This document shows, piece by piece, positions 8,373-17,665 of a stretch of DNA of 64,000 nt (its first letter is position 1; every line of letters begins with the position of its first letter). The notes beneath the pieces are model-generated. The model was not told where the DNA came from and did no database searches. It was given only the letters and a program-made list of their open reading frames with translations. The DNA comes from Winogradskyella thalassocola (lineage in GTDB: Bacteria > Bacteroidota > Bacteroidia > Flavobacteriales > Flavobacteriaceae). The stretch covers positions 62,001 through 126,000 of the forward strand of contig NZ_FNCZ01000001.1 in NCBI RefSeq assembly GCF_900099995.1. The letters are read 5' to 3'. A program made the position numbers and the translations under genes.

Positions 8373-9602
8373 TTAAGCACTTTTCGAGCCTTTTTTGAGC
8401 TCAATCACTGTGATTTCTGGCCAAATACCAACGCGACCAGGATATCCCAAATAGCCAAAACCTCTATTCACATTGATATGCTGACCTAACTCTGTATAAA
8501 TTCCAGCCCATTGTTTATAACGCCATTTTGCAGGACTCCATTTTATCCAACCCGGAATTTCAATTCCAAATTGCATACCATGTGTATGACCACTCAAGGT
8601 TAAATGGTAGTGATAAGGATCTTTTAATACTTTCGCTTCCCAATGACTTGGGTCGTGTGACATTAATATTTTAAAGTCATGAGCATGAATTTCTGCCGAA
8701 GCTTTTTCTAAATCTCCAGCTTTTTTAAAACCACCTTTTCCCCAATTCTCTACTCCAACTAAAGCTAAGCGTTGACCATCCTTTTCAAGATAGCGACTCT
8801 CATTTAATAATAAATCGAAACCTATATCTTTTTGAATCGTTTTTAAATCTTCAAGATTTTGCGCTTTTTCTTCAGGTGAATTCCAATCGACATAATCTCC
8901 ATAATCATGATTTCCTAAAACAGAAAATTTACCATCCTTAGCTTTCAATCTTCTGAAGGTCTTTAACCATGGCAACATTTCAGAAGCTTTATTATTTACC
9001 ATATCACCTGTAAATAATAACACATCAGATTTTTGTTCATTGATTAAATCTACGGCATATTCTATCTTTTCGTGATTATCAAAACTACCAGAATGAATAT
9101 CACTAATCTGCGTTATCCTGTACCCATCAAAAGCGTCAGGCAAATCTTCAAAATGAAGCGTATAACTAAGAACTCTAAAATTATATTTCCCTCTAAACAT
9201 CCCGTACAACAATGAAGACAATGGTATTGCTGCCAGACCTAATGCCAGTTGACTCACAAATTTTCGGCGTGATGGCATATAAAATGTATCATTTTTAGTT
9301 ACAACTTTATCGTATAACCCTATGATGCCTCTAATAATATCTTCACCAATTAAAAAAGGAACTATCACCAAATTAAAAGCCATAAACGCTAATAAAAACC
9401 CAAAAGCAAAACTTTTACCTGTTGTTAATACACGACCTTCGCTAGTTATTGCAAACTGGTAAATAAAATTACCAACAACAATAATTGCAATACCAAAGAA
9501 CAAATAATAAACCCAAGTTTGTTTAGTTACTGTTCTTATAGCTTGAAAACCATAAACAGTTAGAATTATAAATAAAATAGCAAATAGTATCCAACGAATC
9601 AT
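8373..9602 (-). CDS. Membrane-anchored metallophosphoesterase
   Basis: The 409-residue protein has an N-terminal membrane part with about three or four helices (1-105) and a calcineurin-like phosphoesterase domain (about 145-400). All metal-ligand motifs are visible: QISDIHSG, FTGDMVNN, VLGNHDYGD, LMSHDPSHW and LSGHTHGMQFG. Relatives of this layout include YkuE/YaeI-like enzymes that act on lipid or envelope phosphodiesters, such as UDP-diacylglucosamine hydrolases, but the substrate cannot be deduced. The domain order puts the catalytic part outside the membrane or at its inner face; topology was not determined. Confidence 0.92.
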   Translation of the reverse strand: MIRWILFAILFIILTVYGFQAIRTVTKQTWVYYLFFGIAIIVVGNFIYQFAITSEGRVLTTGKSFAFGFLLAFMAFNLVIVPFLIGEDIIRGIIGLYDKVVTKNDTFYMPSRRKFVSQLALGLAAIPLSSLLYGMFRGKYNFRVLSYTLHFEDLPDAFDGYRITQISDIHSGSFDNHEKIEYAVDLINEQKSDVLLFTGDMVNNKASEMLPWLKTFRRLKAKDGKFSVLGNHDYGDYVDWNSPEEKAQNLEDLKTIQKDIGFDLLLNESRYLEKDGQRLALVGVENWGKGGFKKAGDLEKASAEIHAHDFKILMSHDPSHWEAKVLKDPYHYHLTLSGHTHGMQFGIEIPGWIKWSPAKWRYKQWAGIYTELGQHINVNRGFGYLGYPGRVGIWPEITVIELKKGSKSA

Positions 9603-9788
9603 CTTGATTTTTTTGAGCTTACAAATTTAAAGCTTATAACAAGCCACCTATCTTATGAAAGTGTTAAAGGTTTTTCAACCTCAATACTCGAAACAGCAAA
9701 ACACAAACTAGACAAAAAGGACGACAGTTAAAGATGGTCTTGATTTCATTTTACTATATTAGATGCATTAAAATTAATAGTCTTTTTG

Positions 9789-12722
9789 ATGAATCTTATA
9801 CGGACCACTATTGTAATTGCACTTACACTTCTTATAAGTTGTAATACCTCAACTTCGATTACCGAAGCTCAAAAAGACCAACCACTAACCCACTACGTCA
9901 ACACATTTATTGGCACTGGAGGTCATGGACACACCTATCCTGGAGCCACATTACCTTTTGGCATGATGCAGTTAAGTCCCGACACACGCTTAGACGGTTG
10001 GGATGGTTGCTCAGGCTATCATTATACAGACAGTTATATTTATGGGTTTTCGCATACGCATCTAAGCGGAACAGGCATTAGTGATTATGGTGATGTGCTT
10101 TTAATGCCAACAAACGAAATCAATTTTAATAATGGAGCTGATGGTAAAAAGGGCTATCGTGCACATTTTAGTCATGATAATGAATTTGCAGAACCAGGCT
10201 ATTATAAGGTGCATTTAGATTCTACTAATATTAATGTAGAGCTTACGGTTGCGCAACGAAGTGGTGTTCATAAATATGAATTTCCAAGTTCTGAAAATCA
10301 ATATGTGATTTTAGATTTAGAACATCGTGATAAAGTTTTAGATGCTAAGATTGAAATGATTTCAGACACTGAAATTGTGGGTTATCGTCATTCTGAAGCT
10401 TGGGCAAAAGATCAACGATTATACTTTATTATAAAAACATCGCACTCGTTTAATGATGTGTTACAATCTCCATCCGAAACAGGAATGCCAGGAGCTAGAC
10501 GGTCAGCCTTAAAATTTATAAACCCAAATAACGAACCTGTTTATATCAAAGTTGGCATTTCAGCAGTTGATTTAGATGGTGCACGTAAAAATTTGGAAGC
10601 CGAAGTTTTAAACAAAGATTTTGAAACCGTTAAAAAAGAAGCCCAACAGACTTGGGAATCGCAACTCGAAAAAATTGTGATTGAAGGTGACGATTTAGAC
10701 AAAAAGACCAATTTTTATTCGGCATTATACCATACGATGTTGGCACCGCAATTGTATCAAGATGTTGATGGCCGTTATAGAGGCATGGATTTAGAGATTC
10801 ATAAAACAAATGATTTTAATTATTATTCGGTGTTTTCACTTTGGGACACCTATAGAGCTGCACATCCACTATACACTATTATTGAACAAGATCGCACCAA
10901 TGATTTTATAAAAACATTTTTAGCCAAATACGATGAAGGTGGCATTATGCCCATGTGGGATTTAGCTGGTAACTATACCGATTGTATGATTGGCTATCAT
11001 GCCGTACCAGTTATTGCAGATGCCTATTTAAAAGGCTTACGTGATTATGATACCGAAAAAGCATTTGAAGCTATGAAGTATTCCGCTACAAGAGATAAAT
11101 TTGGACTTGAAGCTTATAAAAAATATGGATTTATTCCTGTGGATGAAGAAAGCGAATCGGTTTCAAAAACTTTAGAATATGCTTACGATGATTGGACGAT
11201 TGCACAAATGGCAAAAGCCATGGGTAAAACGGATGATTACAAAACCTACATTCAACGCGCACAGTACTACAAAAATGTATTTGATCCGGAAACCAATTTT
11301 ATGCGTGGACGATTCAGAAATACATGGTTTACTCCTTTCGATCCTTACGAAGTGAATTTTAATTACACCGAAGCCAATGCTTGGCAATACAGTTTTTATG
11401 TCCCTCAAGATATTTCAGGATTTATAGAACTACTTGGAGGAAAAGAGCAATTGGAAGCACAACTTGATGAATTATTCAGCGCCAAGACAGAAATATCCGG
11501 ACGCCATCAATCGGATATCACAGGCTTAATTGGGCAATATGCACATGGCAATGAGCCTAGTCATCATATGGCTTACCTCTATAATTTCGTGAACAAACCA
11601 CATAAAACGCAAGAGAAAGTCCATCAGATTTTAACGGAATTGTATCATAATGATCCCGATGGCGTTTCAGGAAATGAAGATTGCGGACAAATGAGTGCTT
11701 GGTATGTGTTGAGCTCCATGGGTTTTTATTCCGTAACTCCAGGAAGTAATGAGTACATTATTGGAACTCCTCTTTTTGATAAAGCAACCATAAGTCTTGA
11801 AAGTGGAAAGAAATTTTCAATAATAGCCCATAATGTTTCAGATAAAAATAAATATGTCGGTTATGTTCTTTTAAATGGTGAGCTTTTAGATAGAAGCTAC
11901 ATATATCATAATGAAATAATGCAGGGTGGAACAATGGAGTATTTTATGACAGATTCTATTTCTCGATGGGGAAGAGAAAAATGGCAGATGCCAAAAACTG
12001 AAATAAAAGACCATATTATTCTGCCGTCACCTTTTATAGCAAAAGGAGATATTACGTTTAGAGATTCGACCGAAATTGTTCTGTCTACTTCTGAAGTTGA
12101 TGCTAAAATATATTACGCTTTAGATGATAATGACTTCAAATTATATAAAAACCCATTTACCATTTCCGAAGACACGAAAGTGAAATTATATTCTGAAAAA
12201 GGAGATTTAAAAAGTCCGGAATTAACCACTACATTCTTCAAAATTGATCCTAATTTGAGTATTACTCTAAAAAGTGACTATGCGAATCAATATTCTGCAG
12301 GAGGCAACGATGCGCTTATTGACGGTATTAGAAGCACCAAAAATTACAGAACCGGGAGTTGGCAAGGTTATGAAGATACAGATATGATTGCGATAGTCGA
12401 TTTGGGCTCAGAGAAATGGATTGAATCTATAACAACGGCCTTTTTACAAGATCAAGGTGCATGGATATTTTTTCCGACTGAGGTTGAATACTTGGTTTCA
12501 AAAGATGGTAAACAGTTTAAATCTGTAGCTAAAACCAAACTCAATCCTTCAGAAAAAAATAGTGATATCGAAATTGAAGACCTTCAATACCATCTTAAAG
12601 GTGAAAATGCAAGGTATGTAAAAGTTATAGCAAAAAAACTTGGCAAAGTACCAAAATGGCATGTTGGCTATCTTATGGATGGACGAAGTTGGATTTTTGT
12701 GGATGAAATATCCATAAAATAG
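9789..12722 (+). CDS. GH92 alpha-mannosidase, lipoprotein
   Basis: GH92 enzymes are calcium-dependent exo-alpha-mannosidases that trim N-glycan mannose. The 977-residue protein (ATG 9789; a TTG lies just before it) starts with a lipoprotein signal (LTLLISC), so it is anchored to the cell surface or periplasmic membrane. The N-terminal beta-sandwich starts YVNTFIGTGGHGHTYPGA, and the catalytic barrel carries GNEPSHHMAYLY and GNEDCGQMSAWY, which hold the conserved acid/base and calcium residues. A C-terminal chitobiase-like segment (about 750-820) and an F5/8-type carbohydrate-binding module (about 830-975) follow. It heads a cluster with a sugar permease and a glycosylasparaginase. Confidence 0.95.
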   Translation: MNLIRTTIVIALTLLISCNTSTSITEAQKDQPLTHYVNTFIGTGGHGHTYPGATLPFGMMQLSPDTRLDGWDGCSGYHYTDSYIYGFSHTHLSGTGISDYGDVLLMPTNEINFNNGADGKKGYRAHFSHDNEFAEPGYYKVHLDSTNINVELTVAQRSGVHKYEFPSSENQYVILDLEHRDKVLDAKIEMISDTEIVGYRHSEAWAKDQRLYFIIKTSHSFNDVLQSPSETGMPGARRSALKFINPNNEPVYIKVGISAVDLDGARKNLEAEVLNKDFETVKKEAQQTWESQLEKIVIEGDDLDKKTNFYSALYHTMLAPQLYQDVDGRYRGMDLEIHKTNDFNYYSVFSLWDTYRAAHPLYTIIEQDRTNDFIKTFLAKYDEGGIMPMWDLAGNYTDCMIGYHAVPVIADAYLKGLRDYDTEKAFEAMKYSATRDKFGLEAYKKYGFIPVDEESESVSKTLEYAYDDWTIAQMAKAMGKTDDYKTYIQRAQYYKNVFDPETNFMRGRFRNTWFTPFDPYEVNFNYTEANAWQYSFYVPQDISGFIELLGGKEQLEAQLDELFSAKTEISGRHQSDITGLIGQYAHGNEPSHHMAYLYNFVNKPHKTQEKVHQILTELYHNDPDGVSGNEDCGQMSAWYVLSSMGFYSVTPGSNEYIIGTPLFDKATISLESGKKFSIIAHNVSDKNKYVGYVLLNGELLDRSYIYHNEIMQGGTMEYFMTDSISRWGREKWQMPKTEIKDHIILPSPFIAKGDITFRDSTEIVLSTSEVDAKIYYALDDNDFKLYKNPFTISEDTKVKLYSEKGDLKSPELTTTFFKIDPNLSITLKSDYANQYSAGGNDALIDGIRSTKNYRTGSWQGYEDTDMIAIVDLGSEKWIESITTAFLQDQGAWIFFPTEVEYLVSKDGKQFKSVAKTKLNPSEKNSDIEIEDLQYHLKGENARYVKVIAKKLGKVPKWHVGYLMDGRSWIFVDEISIK

Positions 12723-12830
12723 CATAACATTCAATACTTTTAAATCCGATTAAAATTAACCACACAAGATTGTATTGACAACAAAACACAATTTAAACAA
12801 GACCTTAACACTAACTAACAATTAATAACA

Positions 12831-14501
12831 ATGAACAATCAAAATAACAAATCTGCACTAGCTACGCTTTGTACGGTCTTCTTTTTCTGGGGATTTATAG
12901 CCGCTTCTAATAGTGTGTTTATTCCGTTTTGTAAAACCTATTTTAATATCGATCAGTTTCAATCGCAATTAGTTGATTTTGCTTTTTATGGCGCTTATTA
13001 TATTGGTGCGCTATCATTATTTGTAATGTCTAGTGCTGTAAAGCGTGATATATTAAATAATTGGGGTTACAAAAATGGTATTGTTTACGGCTTACTGTTA
13101 TCTGCAATAGGAGCTTTTGTAATGTATCCTGCAACTGCTGGTGCAGAACAAGGCCAAACAGAGGTATTCTATTTTGTGCTTATCGCCTTTTTCATTGTAG
13201 CGTTAGGGTTCTCATTACAACAAACTGCAGCAAACCCGTTTGCTGTTGCGCTTGGTGATCCCAAAACAGGCTCGCATCGCTTAAATTTAACAGGAGGTAT
13301 AAATTCCTTTGGTACAACCATTGGCCCAATTGTAGTAAGTCTTGCTATTTTTGGATCTGCTTCTTGGTCCACTGAGCAATTGGCAGAAAAAATTAGTACT
13401 AATGAAATTACATTGGTCACCGTGCAAGTTTTATACATGTGCGTTGGTGCCTTATTTTTAATTGCAGCAGCACTATTTCATTTTTCAAAAAAATTACCAG
13501 CTCTTAAATCAGAAACGGCTTTTGAACCCGCCAATAAAGCTAGAAACTTATTAATTGTTTTAACCTTAGTCATCGTCGGTTGTTTTGGTTATATTTTTAG
13601 CACTTACTCAGGAGATGCTGTTGCCACTGAAGAGCTAGAACATACAAGATTAATCATTTTATTTATCGCATTATTGGCAGTTATCGCAACTGTATTTGTC
13701 GCAAATTCTAGTGCTTCTAAAAATCCGGAAGGTTGGGGAGCCATGAAATACCCTCAACTTGTTTTAGGCATGTTAGCTATATTTACCTATGTTGGTGTAG
13801 AAGTAACTATAGGAAGTAACCTTGGAGAACTTTTAAAACAAGGTGTAGAAAACACAGGTTTAAACACTATAGGTTTACCAGTCTTAAATGATTCCGAATT
13901 AGGAAAATATATTTCTATGTATTGGGGAGGTTTAATGATCGGTCGATGGGTTGGCGCAATTACCGTTTTTAATCCAAGTAAAGGATTGAAAAAAATACTT
14001 CTAATTATAGTTCCTTATGTGGCCTTTGCGGTAATCATTTTAGCCAATTTGGTTAAATACAGTTTTACTACCAATGAAATTCTGTTCTTTGGAATCTGTA
14101 TCGCTGTTCAAATTGGTGGCTTTTTCTTAGCAAAAGATAATCCTGTTAAAACCTTAAAAATATTTAGTATTCTTGGTATGTTAGGCATGTTGATTGGATT
14201 ATTCTCTTCAGGAAATCTCGCCTTATTTGCCTTTTTATCTGGTGGGTTATTCTGTTCTATTATGTGGCCATGTATTTTTACATTGAGTATTGCTGGCTTA
14301 GGAAAATACACGTCTCAAGGTTCTGCCTTTTTAATTATGATGATTTTAGGAGGTGCTATTATTCCACCTGTTCAAGGAAAGTTGGCTGATGTCTTTAACA
14401 TTCAAGCATCGTATTGGATGGCAGTGGCTTGTTTTGCGTATTTATTATTCTATGCATACAGAACCAAAACAGTGTTGGATAAACAGGGCGTAACCTACTA
14501 A
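12831..14501 (+). CDS. FHS-family sugar:proton symporter (MFS)
   Basis: The 556-residue protein is a major facilitator with at least 12 membrane helices. It matches the fucose/glucose-galactose permease (FHS) group: [19 protein letters not shown] at the start, [12 protein letters not shown] in helix 2 and [16 protein letters not shown] in helix 4. It is longer than FucP (about 440) because of extra helices and an extended central loop (about 215-300). Location between a mannosidase and a glycosylasparaginase suggests it imports the mannose or N-acetylglucosamine-type sugars released from N-glycans. The exact sugar is an inference. Confidence 0.88.
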   Translation: MNNQNNKSALATLCTVFFFWGFIAASNSVFIPFCKTYFNIDQFQSQLVDFAFYGAYYIGALSLFVMSSAVKRDILNNWGYKNGIVYGLLLSAIGAFVMYPATAGAEQGQTEVFYFVLIAFFIVALGFSLQQTAANPFAVALGDPKTGSHRLNLTGGINSFGTTIGPIVVSLAIFGSASWSTEQLAEKISTNEITLVTVQVLYMCVGALFLIAAALFHFSKKLPALKSETAFEPANKARNLLIVLTLVIVGCFGYIFSTYSGDAVATEELEHTRLIILFIALLAVIATVFVANSSASKNPEGWGAMKYPQLVLGMLAIFTYVGVEVTIGSNLGELLKQGVENTGLNTIGLPVLNDSELGKYISMYWGGLMIGRWVGAITVFNPSKGLKKILLIIVPYVAFAVIILANLVKYSFTTNEILFFGICIAVQIGGFFLAKDNPVKTLKIFSILGMLGMLIGLFSSGNLALFAFLSGGLFCSIMWPCIFTLSIAGLGKYTSQGSAFLIMMILGGAIIPPVQGKLADVFNIQASYWMAVACFAYLLFYAYRTKTVLDKQGVTY

Positions 14502-14598
14502 ATATCGTAGAGTTCACCAGAAAACATTCAGTAACCAAATAGCCATTAAAATATTCAGGGTTTCCTTTTATGAAATCATGAATTAAATTCAGCACAAC

Positions 14599-15609
14599 AT
14601 GAAACGAAGAGATTTTATAAAAAATGCATCGTTAACCGGAGTTGGTTTAGCAATTGGCAGTTCTTTAATTAATTGTGATGAAGCCGTTTCTGATAAAACA
14701 ACAGAACAAAACAATAAAGCTATCCATGATTTGTATGGCCTACCTTTAGTTGTTGCCACTTGGCATGTTAAAAATGCAACAGCCAAAGCCATGGAGATTT
14801 TACAAGCTGGCGGAAATGCGTTGGATGCCGTAGAACAAGGTTGCAGAGTTGAAGAAGCTAACGAAAAAGACCAAACTGTTGGCAAAGGTGGCTTGCCAGA
14901 CAGGGAAGGTAATGTTACGCTCGACGCTAGTATAATGGACAAACATGGCAACTGTGGCTCGGTAGTGTATCTTCAAAATATTACGCATGCCGTTTCAGTC
15001 GCTAGAAAAGTGATGGAAGACACACCACATGTAATGCTCGCTGGCGAAGGGGCCAAACAATTTGCTATTTCTAAAGGTTTTGAACCTGAAGATTTATTAA
15101 CAGAAGCCTCAAAAGACGCATGGGAAAAATGGAAGGTTGAAGCCAAATACAAACCCATTATTAATATTGAAAACCACGATACCATAGGAATGTTAGCCAT
15201 TGATAAAAATGGTGATATTTCTGGTGCCTGTACCACTAGTGGATTAGCATATAAATTAGCAGGACGTGTTGGCGACTCTCCAATTATCGGTTCAGGATTA
15301 TTTATAGATAATGAAATCGGTGGTTGTGTTGCCACTGGTTTAGGTGAAGAAGTTGTAAAAACCGTGGGTAGTTTTTTGGTTGTTGAATTGATGCGTCAAG
15401 GTAAATCACCTCAACAAGCATGCGAAGAAGCAATTAGTAGAATTGTGAATAAACCCAATAGTAATTATAAAAATTTTCAAGTCGGTTATGTTGCCGTTAA
15501 TAAAAAAGGAGAAACGGGATGTTACTCAATTCATCAGTGGTTTAGCATAACTAAATATCAGGATGGAGTGAACGCGCAAATTCAATCTGATTATTATAAT
15601 AAGGCCTAA
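14599..15609 (+). CDS. N4-(beta-N-acetylglucosaminyl)-L-asparaginase (glycosylasparaginase)
   Basis: This Ntn-hydrolase cleaves the GlcNAc-Asn bond left after N-glycoprotein degradation. The 336-residue precursor has the diagnostic nucleophile motif HDTIGM (Thr195), where autoproteolysis would create the alpha and beta subunits, plus GCRVEEANEKDQTVGKGGLPDREG (read as two pieces) and GRVGDSPIIGSGLF around the substrate pocket. The N-terminus reads MKRRDFIKNASLTGVG, a twin-arginine-like signal, and ends in LINC, a possible lipobox, so it is exported. It follows the FHS permease gene by 97 bases. Its stop codon overlaps that of the convergent aldehyde dehydrogenase gene. Confidence 0.94.
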   Translation: MKRRDFIKNASLTGVGLAIGSSLINCDEAVSDKTTEQNNKAIHDLYGLPLVVATWHVKNATAKAMEILQAGGNALDAVEQGCRVEEANEKDQTVGKGGLPDREGNVTLDASIMDKHGNCGSVVYLQNITHAVSVARKVMEDTPHVMLAGEGAKQFAISKGFEPEDLLTEASKDAWEKWKVEAKYKPIINIENHDTIGMLAIDKNGDISGACTTSGLAYKLAGRVGDSPIIGSGLFIDNEIGGCVATGLGEEVVKTVGSFLVVELMRQGKSPQQACEEAISRIVNKPNSNYKNFQVGYVAVNKKGETGCYSIHQWFSITKYQDGVNAQIQSDYYNKA

Positions 15610-17018
15610 AACCACTTTATAGTCAACCTAGCCAGCTTCTCTTTAAACCCTGTATAAGGAGGAAACAACAGCTCGGTAACTCCAAACGTATGTTGTTTCA
15701 TTACTGAGCGTTCATTACTAAAAGCTTGAAATCCATAAAACCCATGGCTTTTACCAATACCACTATTATTAACCCCACCAAAAGGTAAATTATGGTTGGT
15801 ATAATGCAATACACTATTATTAATACAGGTTCCTCCTGCCCTAGTGTTATTTAAAATCGTATTCGTATTCGTTTTACTTTTACTATATATATAAAGCGCC
15901 AATGGTCGTGGTTTAGAATTGATGTAGGCTACGGCCATATCTAAACTATCATAAGTTACAATCGGCAAAATTGGTCCAAAAATTTCGTCTTCGAGCAATT
16001 TAGCTTCTGGTTTTAAATCGGAAATGATGGTCGGTTCTATATATTTTGAAGCACTATCGGTTTGTCCACCCACTTCAAATTTAGCATCTAGTGCTTTTGC
16101 ATTGTTGAGATAAGAACTTAAGCGCTCAAAATGTTTATCGGTAACGATTCTTCCATAAGAATCTGATGCTTTTGGATTATCGTTGTAAAATGTTTGAAGC
16201 CATTTTTTACAGGAATCTATAAATTGAGTTTTTACACTGGCATCAATTAAAACATAATCTGGAGACACGCAAATCTGTCCACAGTTCAGAAATTTAGCCC
16301 ACATAATCTTTTTTGCTGCTTTATCTATATTTGCAGTTTTATCAATTAAGGTTGGAGACTTACCTCCTAATTCTAAGGTTACAGATGCTAAATGTTCCGA
16401 TGCAGCTTTCATTACAACCTTCCCCACATTTGGAGAGCCTGTAAAAAAGATATGATTAAAAGGTAACTTTAATAATTGTGTAGAGACGTCAACTTCACCT
16501 TGTAGTACAGCAACTTCATCTTCAGTAAAAACATCTGCAACAATCTTAGCCATGAGATGAGACGAATTTGGTGTCATCTCAGAGGGTTTAATAATAACGG
16601 TATTACCAGCTGCAATTGCAGAGACTAAAGGCCCAAAGGTGAGATTGAAAGGAAAATTCCATGGAGAGATAATTAAACACACTCCTTTAGGTTCATACTT
16701 TATATAAGAACTAGAACCTAATAAAGACATCGGTGTGTCTACATTTTGTTTTCGCATCCATCTATGCAAATTCTGCTTAGCAAATTTTATATCACCAATT
16801 ATAGCATAGATTTCTGTGAGCTCAGTTTCTACAACGGGCTTTCCTAAATCTTTTTGTAATGCATCTTGGATTTGAGTCCTATAAGTGACTTCAATAGCCT
16901 GTTGAAGTTTGTTTAAGGTTTTAAGCCTTTCCTTATAACTACGATTACCCACGGCGTATTGATTGATGCTTTGTTTTGAAAACAATTCATAATAGGGGTT
17001 ATTCCTAAAATCATTCAT
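15606..17018 (-). CDS. Aldehyde dehydrogenase family protein
   Basis: The 470-residue enzyme oxidises aldehydes with NAD(P). Key residues are present: the catalytic Cys in FLNCGQICVSPDY, the general base Glu in LELGGKSP, and the cofactor segments SPWNFPFNL, IIKPSEMTP and FFTGSPNVGK. The C-terminal FPPYTGFKEKLARL resembles the fatty-aldehyde dehydrogenase ALDH3 subgroup, as does the short N-terminus, so medium- to long-chain aldehydes are plausible. It is transcribed alone and converges on the glycosylasparaginase gene with a 4-base overlap of stop codons. Confidence 0.93.
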   Translation of the reverse strand: MNDFRNNPYYELFSKQSINQYAVGNRSYKERLKTLNKLQQAIEVTYRTQIQDALQKDLGKPVVETELTEIYAIIGDIKFAKQNLHRWMRKQNVDTPMSLLGSSSYIKYEPKGVCLIISPWNFPFNLTFGPLVSAIAAGNTVIIKPSEMTPNSSHLMAKIVADVFTEDEVAVLQGEVDVSTQLLKLPFNHIFFTGSPNVGKVVMKAASEHLASVTLELGGKSPTLIDKTANIDKAAKKIMWAKFLNCGQICVSPDYVLIDASVKTQFIDSCKKWLQTFYNDNPKASDSYGRIVTDKHFERLSSYLNNAKALDAKFEVGGQTDSASKYIEPTIISDLKPEAKLLEDEIFGPILPIVTYDSLDMAVAYINSKPRPLALYIYSKSKTNTNTILNNTRAGGTCINNSVLHYTNHNLPFGGVNNSGIGKSHGFYGFQAFSNERSVMKQHTFGVTELLFPPYTGFKEKLARLTIKWF

Positions 17019-17295
17019 AATTAATTATCTATTTACAAGTGTTTCAAGCATGTTTTGTGCATTTCGTCGATAAAATTTATTGAGAAGTGTTTTTCATCTT
17101 ATAAAAAACGACGTTTAACTTTAATTGCAACGTATTTAAAGGGCTACCGACGCAAATAGTGCATTTCAACGATGCTTTTTGCTAGCGTTTACCACTTAAC
17201 AGTTTATCGACATATTTCATCTAAAAATTTTATTCACACTAGATATCTTGCGTTTCTTTGACCCGAAGTTAAAACAAATATAGCTTCTTACGATT

Positions 17296-17556
17296 ATGAA
17301 AAAAGGTTTATTCATCATATTATTCTTAACAATGTCTTTAGCAAGTTTCGCACAACAAGACGTAATAGTTAACAATGAAACTGAAGTTGTTGAAACCTCT
17401 AAAACCGTAAAATCTGAATCTAGTAGTGCTGCTATTTCTTCTGAAATTAAAGCTAAGGTTTTAAAAATGAATCGTAAAAAGAATAACGAAATTATCAGTA
17501 TCAAAACTTTTAGAAAAAGTCTTCAAATTAGAGTTAAGACCGTAAAGCTTTGTTAA
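17296..17556 (+). CDS. Small secreted protein of unknown function
   Basis: This 86-residue protein has a clear signal peptide (KKGLFIILFLTMSLASFAQ, cleavage likely after AQ) and a mature part of about 65 residues. The mature part starts acidic/polar (VIVNNETEVVETSKTV) and ends basic (KKNNEIISIKTFRKSLQIRVKTVK). I do not recognise a family. It is isolated, 277 bases after the start of the divergent aldehyde dehydrogenase gene, and is followed by a strong terminator, which supports it being an expressed single-gene unit. Confidence 0.65.
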   Translation: MKKGLFIILFLTMSLASFAQQDVIVNNETEVVETSKTVKSESSSAAISSEIKAKVLKMNRKKNNEIISIKTFRKSLQIRVKTVKLC

Positions 17557-17610
17557 TAAAATATTTAAAATGCTATTAACCATATAATGCTATTAACCAT
17601 TTATTGTTAA

Positions 17611-17642
17611 AAAAAAGCCGAAACTCACGTTTCGGCTTTTTT
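17611..17642 (+). terminator. Bidirectional intrinsic terminator
   Basis: The arms GCCGAAAC and GTTTCGGC (perfect 8-bp stem, loop TCAC) are flanked by a run of As and a run of Ts. It separates the small secreted gene from the convergent cyanophycin synthetase gene. Confidence 0.9.
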
Positions 17643-17665
17643 ATGTTTATATAATTACGAGTGGA

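Noticed and set aside
13061-13438. Overlapping frames inside the MFS gene
   Set aside because: Shadows of a well-supported membrane transporter in other frames.
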